From a virus: a stretch of 55,196 bases of DNA. The position numbers and the translations under genes are program-made. This document shows, in pieces, positions 18,771 to 27,956 of the stretch. The stretch lies in IMG/VR virus record IMGVR_UViG_3300033821_000049, positions 1 to 55,196 of that record; one strand, given 5' to 3'. The notes below the pieces were generated by a model. That model was not told the origin of the DNA, did no database searches, and saw only the letters and a list, made by a program, of their open reading frames with translations. The first letter of the stretch is position 1; each line of letters starts with the position of its first letter.

Positions 18771-19562
18771 ATGAAAAATGAAAAAAAAGATAATCTTTTA
18801 GCGGAACATCTAAGGAAGATTAAATATCGTGTTGGTTATAAAATCAACGAAACTCCTAAATATCGTCCACTGGTAAATGATAATGAGGAGTTTGATGCTG
18901 TTCCAGATAGTATATATGCTACGAAGGACGGTCAACCAGTTCCTACAAGTCAGGGATTAACTAATGAAGCTGGTGATCAAGAAGATGCTCCGAAACCAGA
19001 AGGACAAGAACCTCCTGCGCCTTCGAATGATCAACCACAAAATACAGATGCGCCACAAGCAGGTGCTCCAGTTGATGCTCCAGTGCCAGCATTTGATAAA
19101 ACAGGTGGCAACGATCAACTACCGCCACCAGAAGGCGATATACCTATTAATCCAATGGGTGATGATATGAATGCTCCTGACCCATCACAAGAAGTAAATA
19201 GAATGCAAAACGATATTATTAAACATAATATTGAAGCAATGAAAAGCATTCATGACCAATTAGAAAGTCTTAATGCAACTGTTCAGGCTTTAAACGCACA
19301 GTCAAAAACACTTAGTGCTGAAGTTGAAGAAGTTCGTGAACCTACAAATACTGAGAAACTTATGAGCAAGAAAAACGTAAGTTATCCTTATTATTTTAAT
19401 TTAAATGATTTCTGGAATGGTAACTGGTTTACAGAACAAAGAGAAAAAGAACATGAAAAAGGTATTAATGAATTACCAGACGGTACATTTGTTGCCGATT
19501 TCGATGATTTACCACAAAAATCTAAAATTGATGTACAAAACAGTTTTAATGAAATAAACTAA
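18771..19562 (+). CDS. Proline-rich virion-associated protein with coiled coil
   Basis: The 263-residue chain has a basic helical N-terminus (LLAEHLRKIKYRVGYKINE) ending in I-x-E. A long Pro/Ala/Asp-rich linker follows at about 70-140, then a coiled coil at about 145-190 (HDQLESLNATVQALNAQSK) and a tail with YPYYFNLNDFWNGNW. The linker and coil suggest an elongated structural or scaffold role. The I-N-E after about 25 residues fits the prohead protease sites proposed for its neighbours. Confidence 0.65.
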   Translation: MKNEKKDNLLAEHLRKIKYRVGYKINETPKYRPLVNDNEEFDAVPDSIYATKDGQPVPTSQGLTNEAGDQEDAPKPEGQEPPAPSNDQPQNTDAPQAGAPVDAPVPAFDKTGGNDQLPPPEGDIPINPMGDDMNAPDPSQEVNRMQNDIIKHNIEAMKSIHDQLESLNATVQALNAQSKTLSAEVEEVREPTNTEKLMSKKNVSYPYYFNLNDFWNGNWFTEQREKEHEKGINELPDGTFVADFDDLPQKSKIDVQNSFNEIN

Positions 19563-19563
19563 T

Positions 19564-20046
19564 ATGAAAAAGGATGATAAAAGAAAACTGTTTGAAGTTT
19601 TTGAAAAAGTAAATAAAATCAATCTCAAAGAATGGTATGATGATGATTATGGTAAAGCACCACAAGCTCCAAAAGGTATTGGTAATTTTAATAATATTGA
19701 TTGGGTAGTATTACATGAACAATTAATGTTAAATACAAATATGATTAGGGCAGGTAATAAAAGTATAGAAAAACATTTAGCCTCTACTGTTAATGATTTA
19801 ACTGATGATGATGGCATGTTAAGTTTAGAAGAATTACAACACCTTGAAAATTTTGGTTTAATTAATATAAATGGTATGTTTTCAAATCTTGGTGGTCAAT
19901 TCCCAATAATTGAAGATAAAAAATATTTTGATTTTAATACGTTTAAAACAAAAGCTGCTGAAATCTGGAATAAAGAAGCACCAGTTCAACAAAGAAATAA
20001 TGATTCTGAAGCACCATATTTAAGAGGTAGAGAACCAGAAAGTTAA
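19564..20046 (+). CDS. Putative capsid-packaged protein, unknown function
   Basis: A 160-residue protein that starts one base after the previous stop. Its N-terminus (KRKLFEVFEKVNKINLKE) is similar to those of the next two proteins and ends in L-K-E, a T4 gp21-type (L/I)-x-E cleavage consensus. The rest is acidic, without a recognised domain. I infer packaging into the prohead with removal of the leader. Confidence 0.6.
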   Translation: MKKDDKRKLFEVFEKVNKINLKEWYDDDYGKAPQAPKGIGNFNNIDWVVLHEQLMLNTNMIRAGNKSIEKHLASTVNDLTDDDGMLSLEELQHLENFGLININGMFSNLGGQFPIIEDKKYFDFNTFKTKAAEIWNKEAPVQQRNNDSEAPYLRGREPES

Positions 20047-20048
20047 TA

Positions 20049-20495
20049 ATGAAAGTTTTTAATTCATACGGCACACCAGAAAGACTCTTTGAAATGATGA
20101 AAAGGGTTAATAAACTCAATGAAGAAATTCTCCCAACGGAGAAAAAAAATGAGGTTATTAAACAATTTATCGAGTTTCTTAAAGAAAAACTTGGTTTCGA
20201 TGACAATATGCCTGAAATAAAAATATCATATGACGAAAAAGAAGCACCGAGCATGAAGTCTTTCGGTAAATACACACCAGAAACCAATGAATTAAGAGTA
20301 GTTGCCGTAAATAGAAACTTGGCAGATGTATTGAGAACATTGGCACATGAATTAATACATCATATGCAACGTTTAAAAGGAGCATTAGGGCAGAACTCTA
20401 ATGATACTGGCAGTGAGCAAGAAAATGAAGCAAATGCTCTCGCAGGTGTATACATGAGGGAATTTGGAGCTAAGAATCCAATAATTTTTGAATAA
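20049..20495 (+). CDS. Zinc metallopeptidase-like protein with capsid-targeting-like leader
   Basis: HELIH at residues 100-104 is an HExxH zinc site, and SEQENEANALAG about 20 residues later can give the third ligand, as in gluzincin-type enzymes. The first 25 residues (ERLFEMMKRVNKLNE) share the leader of the neighbouring proteins and end in L-N-E. At 148 residues it is small. Substrate unknown. If the leader works as proposed, the protease is carried in the virion and could act on capsid proteins or be injected. Confidence 0.65.
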   Translation: MKVFNSYGTPERLFEMMKRVNKLNEEILPTEKKNEVIKQFIEFLKEKLGFDDNMPEIKISYDEKEAPSMKSFGKYTPETNELRVVAVNRNLADVLRTLAHELIHHMQRLKGALGQNSNDTGSEQENEANALAGVYMREFGAKNPIIFE

Positions 20496-20506
20496 TAATT
20501 AAAAAA

Positions 20507-22630
20507 ATGAAAATATATAAACCAATTGGTAGTAAAGAGAGATTCGCTGAAATATTTCAGGGAGTAAATAAAGTTAAATTAAACGAAGGTTTCGGACAGA
20601 GTTATAATCCACAAGCTGTTCTTGAAATGTCATATGAAGGATTAAAAAATGGTACGCTTAATATTGTGCATAGCAATTCACAAGGAGAAGGCGAACAAAG
20701 TTTTATTGAACTGGTTTGTAAAGACAAACAAGGTAATAATATAACTTTTACATTTAAAACTTTATCAAGTGTTGGTGATCAGGAGGGTGTTTATAATATT
20801 GATAAAACTATAATGACGAATTTTTCATTTGATGACGAAACTGGTGAAGATAGTGTTGAAATGGATGAAAACGCATTAAAACAATTTAATGCACAACATG
20901 CCAATGATTTATTTGACGCAGTTAAACAATATATTGATGTTGAAGAAGAAGAACCAGCAATAGATGAATTATATGAAGATGCTGTTAGAAAAATTGATTC
21001 AAGTCCATTTGGTAAAGACAGTTTTGATAAACTGCAAACTGGCAAAGCATATGCTGATGAAAAACCAGTTAATCCTGCAATAAGAGTAAAATCTCCTGAG
21101 TTAGATAAATTTGTAAACGAAGACGATCTTGATAAGGAAGTATCTCTTGAAGGTAATAAAACCAGTACAAAAATACTTAGCACAGTATCACAGAAAGTAA
21201 AAGAACAAATTATTTTAGATGCTGCAAAAGTTGTGGACAGGGGATTGGAGAAACAAGGACTTAGCAGATATGATATGACTAAAGAAGCATATAATAAATT
21301 AATTAAACAAGTTGGTTTGATGATATTTGAAAGCTATTCTGCAGAGGTTAATGAAAATTTAAACGAAGAAGAAGAAAAAAATGATTATCCTGATCAATTA
21401 GGAAAAAAATTCAAACCAAAAACACATTATCCAAAGAAAAAAAGAAAACCGCAAAGTACTGTCAAATTAACTGAACAGGACGATGACGATGAAATATCTG
21501 ATTTAAATACTCCAGTTCCAATAGATAAAGGAGCGAAAAAAACAGCACAGTCCGATATACATAAAGAATTTAATCGTACAGTACCTTATGATACAAAATT
21601 TGACTTAAGTTTGGCTGAAAAAGCTGAAGAACCAAAAACTGGTGATGATAATGTTACGGATACTGAATTTATGGATACTGAACGTCAGGGACTTCAAGGT
21701 GGTGAAAAAGACGTACCTTCAGATACAACTAATGATGTTAATCCAGAAACAGAAGTGGGTACTGAAAAAGATATTAATACAGGTGATGAAATGGCAGTTG
21801 AACCAGATTTTGATAAAATGGGAATGGGAATTGGTAGTGATTGGGATAAGAAGACAAGAGGAACTGATAACGAACCAGCAAGTGACGAAATTGAAAAAAT
21901 TGCACAGGATAAAGAAGAAGCTGGCGAAATGATAGCAGGTGGTGAAGGTGAAGGAAAATCACCATTAGAATTCACACAAGATCAGATATTGAAAGGTATG
22001 AGAGTTGAAATGGAACATACTGATGACCCGATGGTTTCATTGGAGATTGCTCTTGATCATTTAACTGAAGACCCTGAATATTATGGTAATGATGAAGAAA
22101 ATCCAGAACTGATGGCACAAGCAAATGCAGCAGCAGATGTAGATAAACCAGAAAGTGAAGAAGATGACAAAGAAACAACAAACATGTTACTTGGCTTTAA
22201 ACCTCATAATGTTGGTGATGAAATTGAAGATGATGAAGAAGAAACTCCAAAAGAAACAGGCGTTGAAGATACAGGTGAAGTTCCTGCAGAAGAAAAACCT
22301 AAAGAAGTTGCTGAAGAATATGGTTTTGAAGAATATCAGGGTAATGTTGGTGACAGATATGCAGATGAAGATGGCAATGAATTTGTTGTTCATGACAAAG
22401 TAAAAGGTGGTGTGACATTAAAAACTCAAAGTGGTGAAATTGAAGTTGCAACAAGTGATTTAAAATTTTATAAAAAATTAAATGAAGGCGAAACTATAAA
22501 AAAAATAATTACTGAAGAACAAATTAAAACAGCAAAAAGAACCTTAAGCAATAGTAAAGTTCCAACTGGAATGACAAAAAAAGAAGCTGTACAGATTTTA
22601 ATGAATAATAATCTGAAGAAGATACTATAA
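20507..22630 (+). CDS. Large acidic virion or scaffold protein
   Basis: A 707-residue, strongly acidic and largely disordered-looking protein. Its N-terminus (KERFAEIFQGVNKVKLNE) again ends in L-N-E and resembles the two preceding proteins. A basic patch with KKKRKPQ lies near residue 310, long Glu/Asp-rich stretches fill about 330-620, and a KOW/SH3-like segment (VGDRYADEDGNEFVVHDKV) appears near 612. The C-terminus is helical and basic. Acidic bulk with protease-type sites is typical of T4-like prohead core proteins, but packaging as an internal protein is equally possible. A strong terminator follows. Confidence 0.6.
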   Translation: MKIYKPIGSKERFAEIFQGVNKVKLNEGFGQSYNPQAVLEMSYEGLKNGTLNIVHSNSQGEGEQSFIELVCKDKQGNNITFTFKTLSSVGDQEGVYNIDKTIMTNFSFDDETGEDSVEMDENALKQFNAQHANDLFDAVKQYIDVEEEEPAIDELYEDAVRKIDSSPFGKDSFDKLQTGKAYADEKPVNPAIRVKSPELDKFVNEDDLDKEVSLEGNKTSTKILSTVSQKVKEQIILDAAKVVDRGLEKQGLSRYDMTKEAYNKLIKQVGLMIFESYSAEVNENLNEEEEKNDYPDQLGKKFKPKTHYPKKKRKPQSTVKLTEQDDDDEISDLNTPVPIDKGAKKTAQSDIHKEFNRTVPYDTKFDLSLAEKAEEPKTGDDNVTDTEFMDTERQGLQGGEKDVPSDTTNDVNPETEVGTEKDINTGDEMAVEPDFDKMGMGIGSDWDKKTRGTDNEPASDEIEKIAQDKEEAGEMIAGGEGEGKSPLEFTQDQILKGMRVEMEHTDDPMVSLEIALDHLTEDPEYYGNDEENPELMAQANAAADVDKPESEEDDKETTNMLLGFKPHNVGDEIEDDEEETPKETGVEDTGEVPAEEKPKEVAEEYGFEEYQGNVGDRYADEDGNEFVVHDKVKGGVTLKTQSGEIEVATSDLKFYKKLNEGETIKKIITEEQIKTAKRTLSNSKVPTGMTKKEAVQILMNNNLKKIL

Positions 22631-22651
22631 TAATTGCAACTTTTCAATAAT

Positions 22652-22680
22652 AAAAAGACTACCAAGTGTAGTCTTTTTTG
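22652..22680 (+). terminator. Intrinsic terminator after the virion block
   Basis: AAAAAGACTAC and GTAGTCTTTTT pair perfectly around a five-base loop (CAAGT), with the U-run in the 3' arm. It ends the 18567-22630 unit. Confidence 0.85.
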
Positions 22681-22688
22681 TTTATGCG

Positions 22689-22696
22689 GTATTTAT
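22689..22696 (+). promoter_or_regulatory. GTATTTAT motif after a terminator
   Basis: Exact copy between the terminator at 22652-22680 and the gene at 22710. The terminator-then-motif order strongly supports promoter function. Confidence 0.55.
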
Positions 22697-22709
22697 ATAG
22701 AAAAAGAAC

Positions 22710-24266
22710 ATGTCAATCTTTAGATCATACTTCTTAAAAAATAATACGCTGATAAGTAGCAACCTTACCAACAATTCGCAAAATCCTGTAACTGAAGTGT
22801 CATATGGTACATCAGAGAAAGAATTAAGCAGATTTATTTTTGATGTTGATTTAAAAGATTTAAAAGACAGAATTACACAAGGTTTGTTAGTTCCCAATAG
22901 TGGAATGACGCATATTTTACATATGACCAATACGATTAGATATTCACCAGACCGTCTTGGTAAAAAATCATATCTACCAAATATTAATAGAGCAAGTAGT
23001 TTTGACCTTCAATTATTTAATGTCAATCAGAATTGGGATGAAGGTAGCGGATATGAATTTGATTATGGTAAAAATTTATTTCAATTTAGCTTGCCCAATC
23101 AACCACCAAATTCATATTATGTAAGAAATGGGGTTATTTTATCTGGCACTACTGGTACTACTGGCAGTACAATAACTGGTGTTACAATAATATATAATAC
23201 TTCAGAATCATTAGATTTCGCATCAAATGTAGGAATATCTAACTGGCTTCAAGCAAGTGGAAATACTAATTGGACTAAAGCTGGCGCATACATTAGTGGT
23301 GTAACTCAAATAATAGGCAGCGAACATTTTGAAAAGGGTGATGAAAATATTGATGTTGATGTTACTGATTATATAAATCAAAGACTATTCGGTACTGGTT
23401 ATACTGGTACAACAGGATTTACTGGTAGTTCTTTTGGTATTGGTATTAAATTTCCAGACAGTTTTGAAGCACTTGACCCTGTATTAAGACAAGCTGTTGC
23501 ATTTTTTGCAAAGCATACTAATACTTATTACGAACCATATATTGAAACAACAATTGATGATAAAATAGTTGATGATAGAAATTATTTTTATTTGGACAAA
23601 AATAACGATTTATTTTTATATTTAAATGTCGGTAATGGCAATGTTTCATATACAGCAACTGTAAATAAAGTTGAAATTTTTGATCAGGATGATAATTTAG
23701 TTTCAGGATTTACTGGCAATTCAATTGTTAATATAAGCAAAGGCGTATATAAAGTAACTTCAAATCTTTCTTCAGTACTATATTCAGATGCTGTTTTATT
23801 CAAAGATAAATGGTCATTAACAATTAATGGCAGAAATATTGAATATGAAGGTGAGTTTTATCTTATATCACCGCATAAATATTATGCATTTAATAATTCT
23901 AACCAAATTAATTTTGAAAATTACTTCTTTTATTTCTGGGGAATTGGTGAAAAAGAGAACATTAGAGCAGGTGTAACAAAAAAAATTAAATTAACCATCA
24001 AAGAACTCTATGCAAATCAAAATAATTTCTTACCTTTGGATATTGAATATCGCTTATTTACAACAGTAGGAAAAAAATATGAACTTGATTTAATACCATT
24101 TACTTCAGTGAACAGAACAAATACGGGATACGAGTTCAATCTTGACACTTCATGGCTGATTCCACAGGATTATTTCTTGCAACTTAGAATGAAAAATGGT
24201 GATTATTATGAAAATAAACAAACACTTTCATTCACTGTTGTTTCTGATGGCAATATAAAATCATAA
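22710..24266 (+). CDS. Virion structural protein, probably tail or neck
   Basis: A 518-residue, Gly/Thr/Ser-rich, mostly beta protein without a signal peptide. Short collagen-like runs (GTTGTTGS, GYTGTTGFTGS) lie around residues 150 and 235, and VDVTDYINQRLFG suggests a conserved virion domain between them. The second half (TYYEPYIETTIDD onward) is a series of beta-sandwich-like segments. It stands alone between a terminator and the replication operon. I infer a structural role from composition and promoter type only. Confidence 0.55.
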   Translation: MSIFRSYFLKNNTLISSNLTNNSQNPVTEVSYGTSEKELSRFIFDVDLKDLKDRITQGLLVPNSGMTHILHMTNTIRYSPDRLGKKSYLPNINRASSFDLQLFNVNQNWDEGSGYEFDYGKNLFQFSLPNQPPNSYYVRNGVILSGTTGTTGSTITGVTIIYNTSESLDFASNVGISNWLQASGNTNWTKAGAYISGVTQIIGSEHFEKGDENIDVDVTDYINQRLFGTGYTGTTGFTGSSFGIGIKFPDSFEALDPVLRQAVAFFAKHTNTYYEPYIETTIDDKIVDDRNYFYLDKNNDLFLYLNVGNGNVSYTATVNKVEIFDQDDNLVSGFTGNSIVNISKGVYKVTSNLSSVLYSDAVLFKDKWSLTINGRNIEYEGEFYLISPHKYYAFNNSNQINFENYFFYFWGIGEKENIRAGVTKKIKLTIKELYANQNNFLPLDIEYRLFTTVGKKYELDLIPFTSVNRTNTGYEFNLDTSWLIPQDYFLQLRMKNGDYYENKQTLSFTVVSDGNIKS

Positions 24267-24322
24267 ATTTTTATTAAAATAGTAAATTTTTTTATTTTTA
24301 TTTAATCTAAATAAAAAAAGTC

Positions 24323-24353
24323 TTGTATTTATGAGAAATGAAGGCTATATTTG
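24323..24353 (+). promoter_or_regulatory. Host-type promoter of the replication operon
   Basis: TTG at 24323-24325 and TATATTTG at 24346-24353 are exactly 20 nt apart, fitting the Bacteroidota consensus. A GTATTTAT octamer (24325-24332) overlaps the -33 element, so host and phage polymerase forms could compete here. The SSB gene starts at 24404. Confidence 0.65.
24325..24332 (+). promoter_or_regulatory. GTATTTAT motif overlapping a host-type promoter
   Basis: Exact copy overlapping the -33 region of the promoter at 24323-24353. It lies 71 nt before the SSB start, farther than most copies. Confidence 0.35.
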
Positions 24354-24403
24354 TAGCATAATTTTTATAATTGAAAAATAACTTTACTGTAAATTAAATT
24401 AAA

Positions 24404-25633
24404 ATGGAAAACCAAAATGAAACGACAAACCCACAAGGTGGTAATTTGTCAGATTTGAAAAAAATGTACGCTCACTATCAAAGTGAACAAAGACAAGCAA
24501 GACGTAAAACAAGTGAGGAAATCTTAGCGAAATATTTCGTTCCTCGTAAAAACAAAGAGATTTTTAGAATCCTCCCTCCAAAACCGAACAAGAAACACAT
24601 TGAAGAAGCATTCTTTCATGTTGTGATTACTAATGCTTCGGGTGGAAAGAAAAAACACGGAACTGTCATCTATTGTCCTGCACATAATGACGCAAAAGTT
24701 CCAAGGCTCGACAAAAATGGTCAGCCATTATTAGACACTAATGGTCAAAAGATCATGACTCCACCTCCATGTCCTTTATGTGATAAAGCAAAAAAAATGC
24801 TTATACAGCAAAATCCCTCATTAAAAGGTAGAAAAAAAGAAACTTTGAATGCAAGTGAATTAATAATTTACGAAAAAAACAAAGCAATTTTTACTGAAGC
24901 TAATAAATGGGACGCTAAGAAATTCTACATTGTTCGTGGAATTGATAAAGGTACGGAAAAAGATGGTGTTAAATTCTGGAGATTTAAACACAATTTCAAA
25001 AGTCAAGGTACTCTTGATAAATTACTTCCTATATTACAAGAGTATACAGACATGTATCAAGTTGATTTTGCAGACCCAAAATTTGGAACTGATTTAAGCA
25101 TTACAACGAATGATAGTGAATTCAATGGACATGTTTACAAGCAGATATCTGCAATTAATTTCCGTGGTAAATCATTATTAAGTAATGATTCAGTTGTTAT
25201 GCAATCATGGCTTGAGGATAATACTACATGGAGAGATGTTTTTCTTCCAAAGAAAGCACCGAACATTACATCTTTTGAATTTCTTGAAATGGTTGTAAGT
25301 GGTACTAATCCTTATTGGGATGATACTGATTCAAACAACAAGCATTGGGTATTCCCGGGTCGTCCTGATTTGGAAGAAGCTGCAAATACTCGTACACGTA
25401 ATAATGATGCTGATGAAGATGCAGCATTTGAACAGGCATCTGATTTAATTGATGACGAATATCCACGTGTTACTGTTAGTAATATGACTGCTGACAAAGT
25501 TGGTACATATGAAGATAATGCAGTGAATGTAGGAAATCAAGTGTTAAGTAATGCATCTGCAGCACCTGAAACAAATGTAACTGAACAAGGAGAAAATGTC
25601 CCTGATAAGAATTATGACGACCTCCCCTTCTAA
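24404..25633 (+). CDS. Single-stranded DNA-binding protein, gp32-like
   Basis: A 409-residue T4 gp32-type protein. A basic N-terminal segment rich in Gln/Arg is the likely cooperativity domain. The core has a zinc site (C91, H94 in CPAH; C123, C126 in CPLC) and OB-fold strands such as FYIVRGIDKG and FWRFKHNF. The acidic C-terminal region ends in YDDLPF, the tail type that recruits replication partners. It is first in the replication operon, behind a host-type promoter, and a terminator follows. Confidence 0.85.
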   Translation: MENQNETTNPQGGNLSDLKKMYAHYQSEQRQARRKTSEEILAKYFVPRKNKEIFRILPPKPNKKHIEEAFFHVVITNASGGKKKHGTVIYCPAHNDAKVPRLDKNGQPLLDTNGQKIMTPPPCPLCDKAKKMLIQQNPSLKGRKKETLNASELIIYEKNKAIFTEANKWDAKKFYIVRGIDKGTEKDGVKFWRFKHNFKSQGTLDKLLPILQEYTDMYQVDFADPKFGTDLSITTNDSEFNGHVYKQISAINFRGKSLLSNDSVVMQSWLEDNTTWRDVFLPKKAPNITSFEFLEMVVSGTNPYWDDTDSNNKHWVFPGRPDLEEAANTRTRNNDADEDAAFEQASDLIDDEYPRVTVSNMTADKVGTYEDNAVNVGNQVLSNASAAPETNVTEQGENVPDKNYDDLPF

Positions 25634-25648
25634 AAATTAAAAATCCGT

Positions 25649-25680
25649 AAAGGGGAAATGTAAAAGTTTCCCCTTTATTA
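25649..25680 (+). terminator. Intrinsic terminator between the SSB and recombinase genes
   Basis: AAAGGGGAAA (649-658) pairs perfectly with TTTCCCCTTT (667-676) around an eight-base loop, followed by a T/A-rich stretch. It would favour SSB over the downstream recombinase, which is needed in smaller amounts. Confidence 0.8.
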
Positions 25681-25701
25681 TATCATTAAACAATTTAAAC
25701 T

Positions 25702-26838
25702 ATGGCAAAAACAACAGAAGAAGTACCTTCAAATGATAAGGTACGTAAACCAATACCCAAAAAGAATTTTTCATTAGAAAATTTCAAGAAAAAAGTAGGA
25801 GTTGATGATGTTCCAGATAAACCATTGATTTGGATATCAATGTCTGAAGGCTTCAGAAAAGCATGTGGTCTACCCGGTTTTGCCAAAGGTTATGTTAATC
25901 AAGTACGTGGACATACAAATACAGGTAAATCAACAGCAATCTGTGAAGTGCTTGTAGAAGCACAAAAAATGGGCATTTTGCCAATTCTTATTGATACTGA
26001 AAATAACATGGGAAGGGGTAGTTACAGATTAACTGAATTAGGTTTTGATTTTGATAATTATATCAGAATTGATAATGATTTTTTACTTCAGAAGTTTGGT
26101 AAAATACAAGATAAAGACAGAAAAGAAGCTGCAATTGAAGACCTTGCAAAATGTTTTTATTATTTTCTTGATCAACAAGCAAACGGTGAATTACCATTTG
26201 ATTTATTATTTGCAATTGATTCAATAGGTACATTGAATTGTATTCAAACAATTAATGCACAAGTAAAAGATGATTCTCAAAATAACATGTGGAATGCTGG
26301 TGCATATGAAAAAGCATTTATGTATTTGTTAAACAACACAATACCAAGCAGCAGAAAGATTAATAAACCATACACCAATACAGTTGTTGCAACTCAAAAA
26401 ATCTGGATTGATAATATGAACAAAGGAGTGGTTAAACACAAAGGTGGCGAAACATGGAATCTTGGTGCAAGACTTATATATCATTTTGGTGGTATTATAA
26501 CACATGGAACAAAAGCTGCAACTGCTGATAGTAAAAAACGTACTGTTAGTTATGGTATTGAAACCAAAATTAGTGTTGCTAAGAATCACGTGGACGGTCC
26601 GCTTGGGGGAATATCAATGCAAGGCATTATTATTTCAACACCACTTGGTTTTGTAAATCCTGATGATATTGATGCATTCAAAAAGAAACATATACTTTAT
26701 TTTCGTAATTTATTTGAAGATGATAGTATTAATGCTGATGAACTCACATTATCAACAAAAAATATTGATGTTAATGGGAAAATTTCATTTGAAGATGAAT
26801 TAATTGAAAGAAGTCCAGAATTACCAGAAGTTGTATAA
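25702..26838 (+). CDS. uvsX: UvsX/RecA-like recombinase
   Basis: Walker A is GHTNTGKST at residues 70-78, Walker B is LLFAIDSIGTL around residue 170, and TNTVVATQKIW occupies the L2/sensor position. Total length (378) is close to T4 UvsX (391). The N-terminal 60 residues form a basic filament-interface region. It catalyses strand exchange for recombination-dependent replication and repair. Its last base is the first base of the next start codon (TAATG overlap). Confidence 0.85.
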   Translation: MAKTTEEVPSNDKVRKPIPKKNFSLENFKKKVGVDDVPDKPLIWISMSEGFRKACGLPGFAKGYVNQVRGHTNTGKSTAICEVLVEAQKMGILPILIDTENNMGRGSYRLTELGFDFDNYIRIDNDFLLQKFGKIQDKDRKEAAIEDLAKCFYYFLDQQANGELPFDLLFAIDSIGTLNCIQTINAQVKDDSQNNMWNAGAYEKAFMYLLNNTIPSSRKINKPYTNTVVATQKIWIDNMNKGVVKHKGGETWNLGARLIYHFGGIITHGTKAATADSKKRTVSYGIETKISVAKNHVDGPLGGISMQGIIISTPLGFVNPDDIDAFKKKHILYFRNLFEDDSINADELTLSTKNIDVNGKISFEDELIERSPELPEVV

Positions 26839-27881
26839 TGAAAACCCGTACTTTATTAGTTGATGCCTCATATTTGCTTCAACGTTCTTTTCATGGAGCA
26901 AAGGATGTTTACACACAATCTTTTGGACATATTGGAGCACTTTACAGTTTTTTAACCACTGTTCGTAAAATGATTAAAGAACATATGATCAATAAGGTAA
27001 TACTTGTATGGGATGGTGAAGGCGGTGGTGTTCAACGTTATCGTATTGACAATAAATATAAAGCTAATCGTAAAAATAAAGAATGGTATAAGAAAATTGA
27101 ATTAAGTGATAGAGATATTGAAAAAGAGAATAAAAAGAGAGACTCAATTCTTAAACAAAGACAGCATATAAAAGCATATGCAGAAGAATTGTTTTTAAGA
27201 CAAATTGAAATACAGGACGTTGAAGCAGATGATATAATTGCTGCTTATTGCTTGAAATATGATAACAAAGAAGAAATTTTTCTTTATTCGAGTGATAGAG
27301 ATTTTGCACAATTATTGGATTTAAATTTAAATATAATATTTCCAAACATTGAACAACCAGTAAATAAAACAAATTATATGATGAATTTTAATCATCATTA
27401 TTCAAATGCATTAATATTAAAAATAATATGTGGCGATACTTCTGATAATATTGATGGTATTGAGGGTATGGGAGAAGATACGCTTTTGAAATATTTTCCA
27501 GAATTGAAATTTAAACATTTAACTGTGAGGGAAATTTGCAAAAAAGCGGATGAACTTAATCAAGAAAGAGTTTTAAATAAAAAGAAACCTTTAAAGGCAC
27601 TTGAAAATCTTTTAAACAATATAGACAGACTAAAAATTAATTTTCAGTTAGTTAATTTGAGAGAACCAATGATCAATGATGAAGTGAGAACAGAACTGGA
27701 TAATATCGATTCACCATTGTCACTTGAGGACAGAGGTAGCAAAAATCTCATAAAAATGATGAAAGATGATGAATTTTTAACGGTTTACGGTAGTACATTT
27801 GTTCAATATGTAGAACCGTTTTATACTGTAATCATGTGTGAAAGAGATTTATACCAAAGAAGTATCAGCAAGAAAAAATAG
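26838..27881 (+). CDS. 5'-3' exonuclease / RNase H-like nuclease (FEN family)
   Basis: The family's acidic metal sites appear in order: LLVDASYLLQRSFHG at the N-terminus, VILVWDGEGGGVQRYRI, VEADDIIAAY, YSSDRDFAQLL, then the helix-hairpin-helix GDTSDNIDGIEGMGEDT. At 347 residues it is close to T4 RNase H (305) with a longer C-terminus. It removes RNA primers and flaps on the lagging strand. Its start overlaps the recombinase stop, so the two are co-translated. Confidence 0.85.
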   Translation: MKTRTLLVDASYLLQRSFHGAKDVYTQSFGHIGALYSFLTTVRKMIKEHMINKVILVWDGEGGGVQRYRIDNKYKANRKNKEWYKKIELSDRDIEKENKKRDSILKQRQHIKAYAEELFLRQIEIQDVEADDIIAAYCLKYDNKEEIFLYSSDRDFAQLLDLNLNIIFPNIEQPVNKTNYMMNFNHHYSNALILKIICGDTSDNIDGIEGMGEDTLLKYFPELKFKHLTVREICKKADELNQERVLNKKKPLKALENLLNNIDRLKINFQLVNLREPMINDEVRTELDNIDSPLSLEDRGSKNLIKMMKDDEFLTVYGSTFVQYVEPFYTVIMCERDLYQRSISKKK

Positions 27882-27917
27882 TTTTTAAAAACCCTTCCTA
27901 TTTAAAAAGATTCTAAA

Positions 27918-27925
27918 TATATTTG
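27918..27925 (+). promoter_or_regulatory. Possible host-type -7 box
   Basis: TATATTTG matches TAnnTTTG. The -33 position (27895-27897) reads TTC instead of TTG, so this is weaker than the other host-type promoters. It lies 32 nt before the gene at 27957. Confidence 0.4.
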
Positions 27926-27956
27926 TATAGTTTATTAACAATTAAAAATTTATAAA

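Noticed and set aside
21694-21975. Minus-strand frames over the large acidic protein and other genes
   Set aside because: They mirror repetitive Glu/Asp or Gly/Thr codons of strong + strand genes and have no leaders or domains.
22710-24266. Collagen-like fibre protein
   Set aside because: Only two short Gly-Thr-x runs occur; most of the chain is ordinary beta-type sequence, so I kept the broader call.
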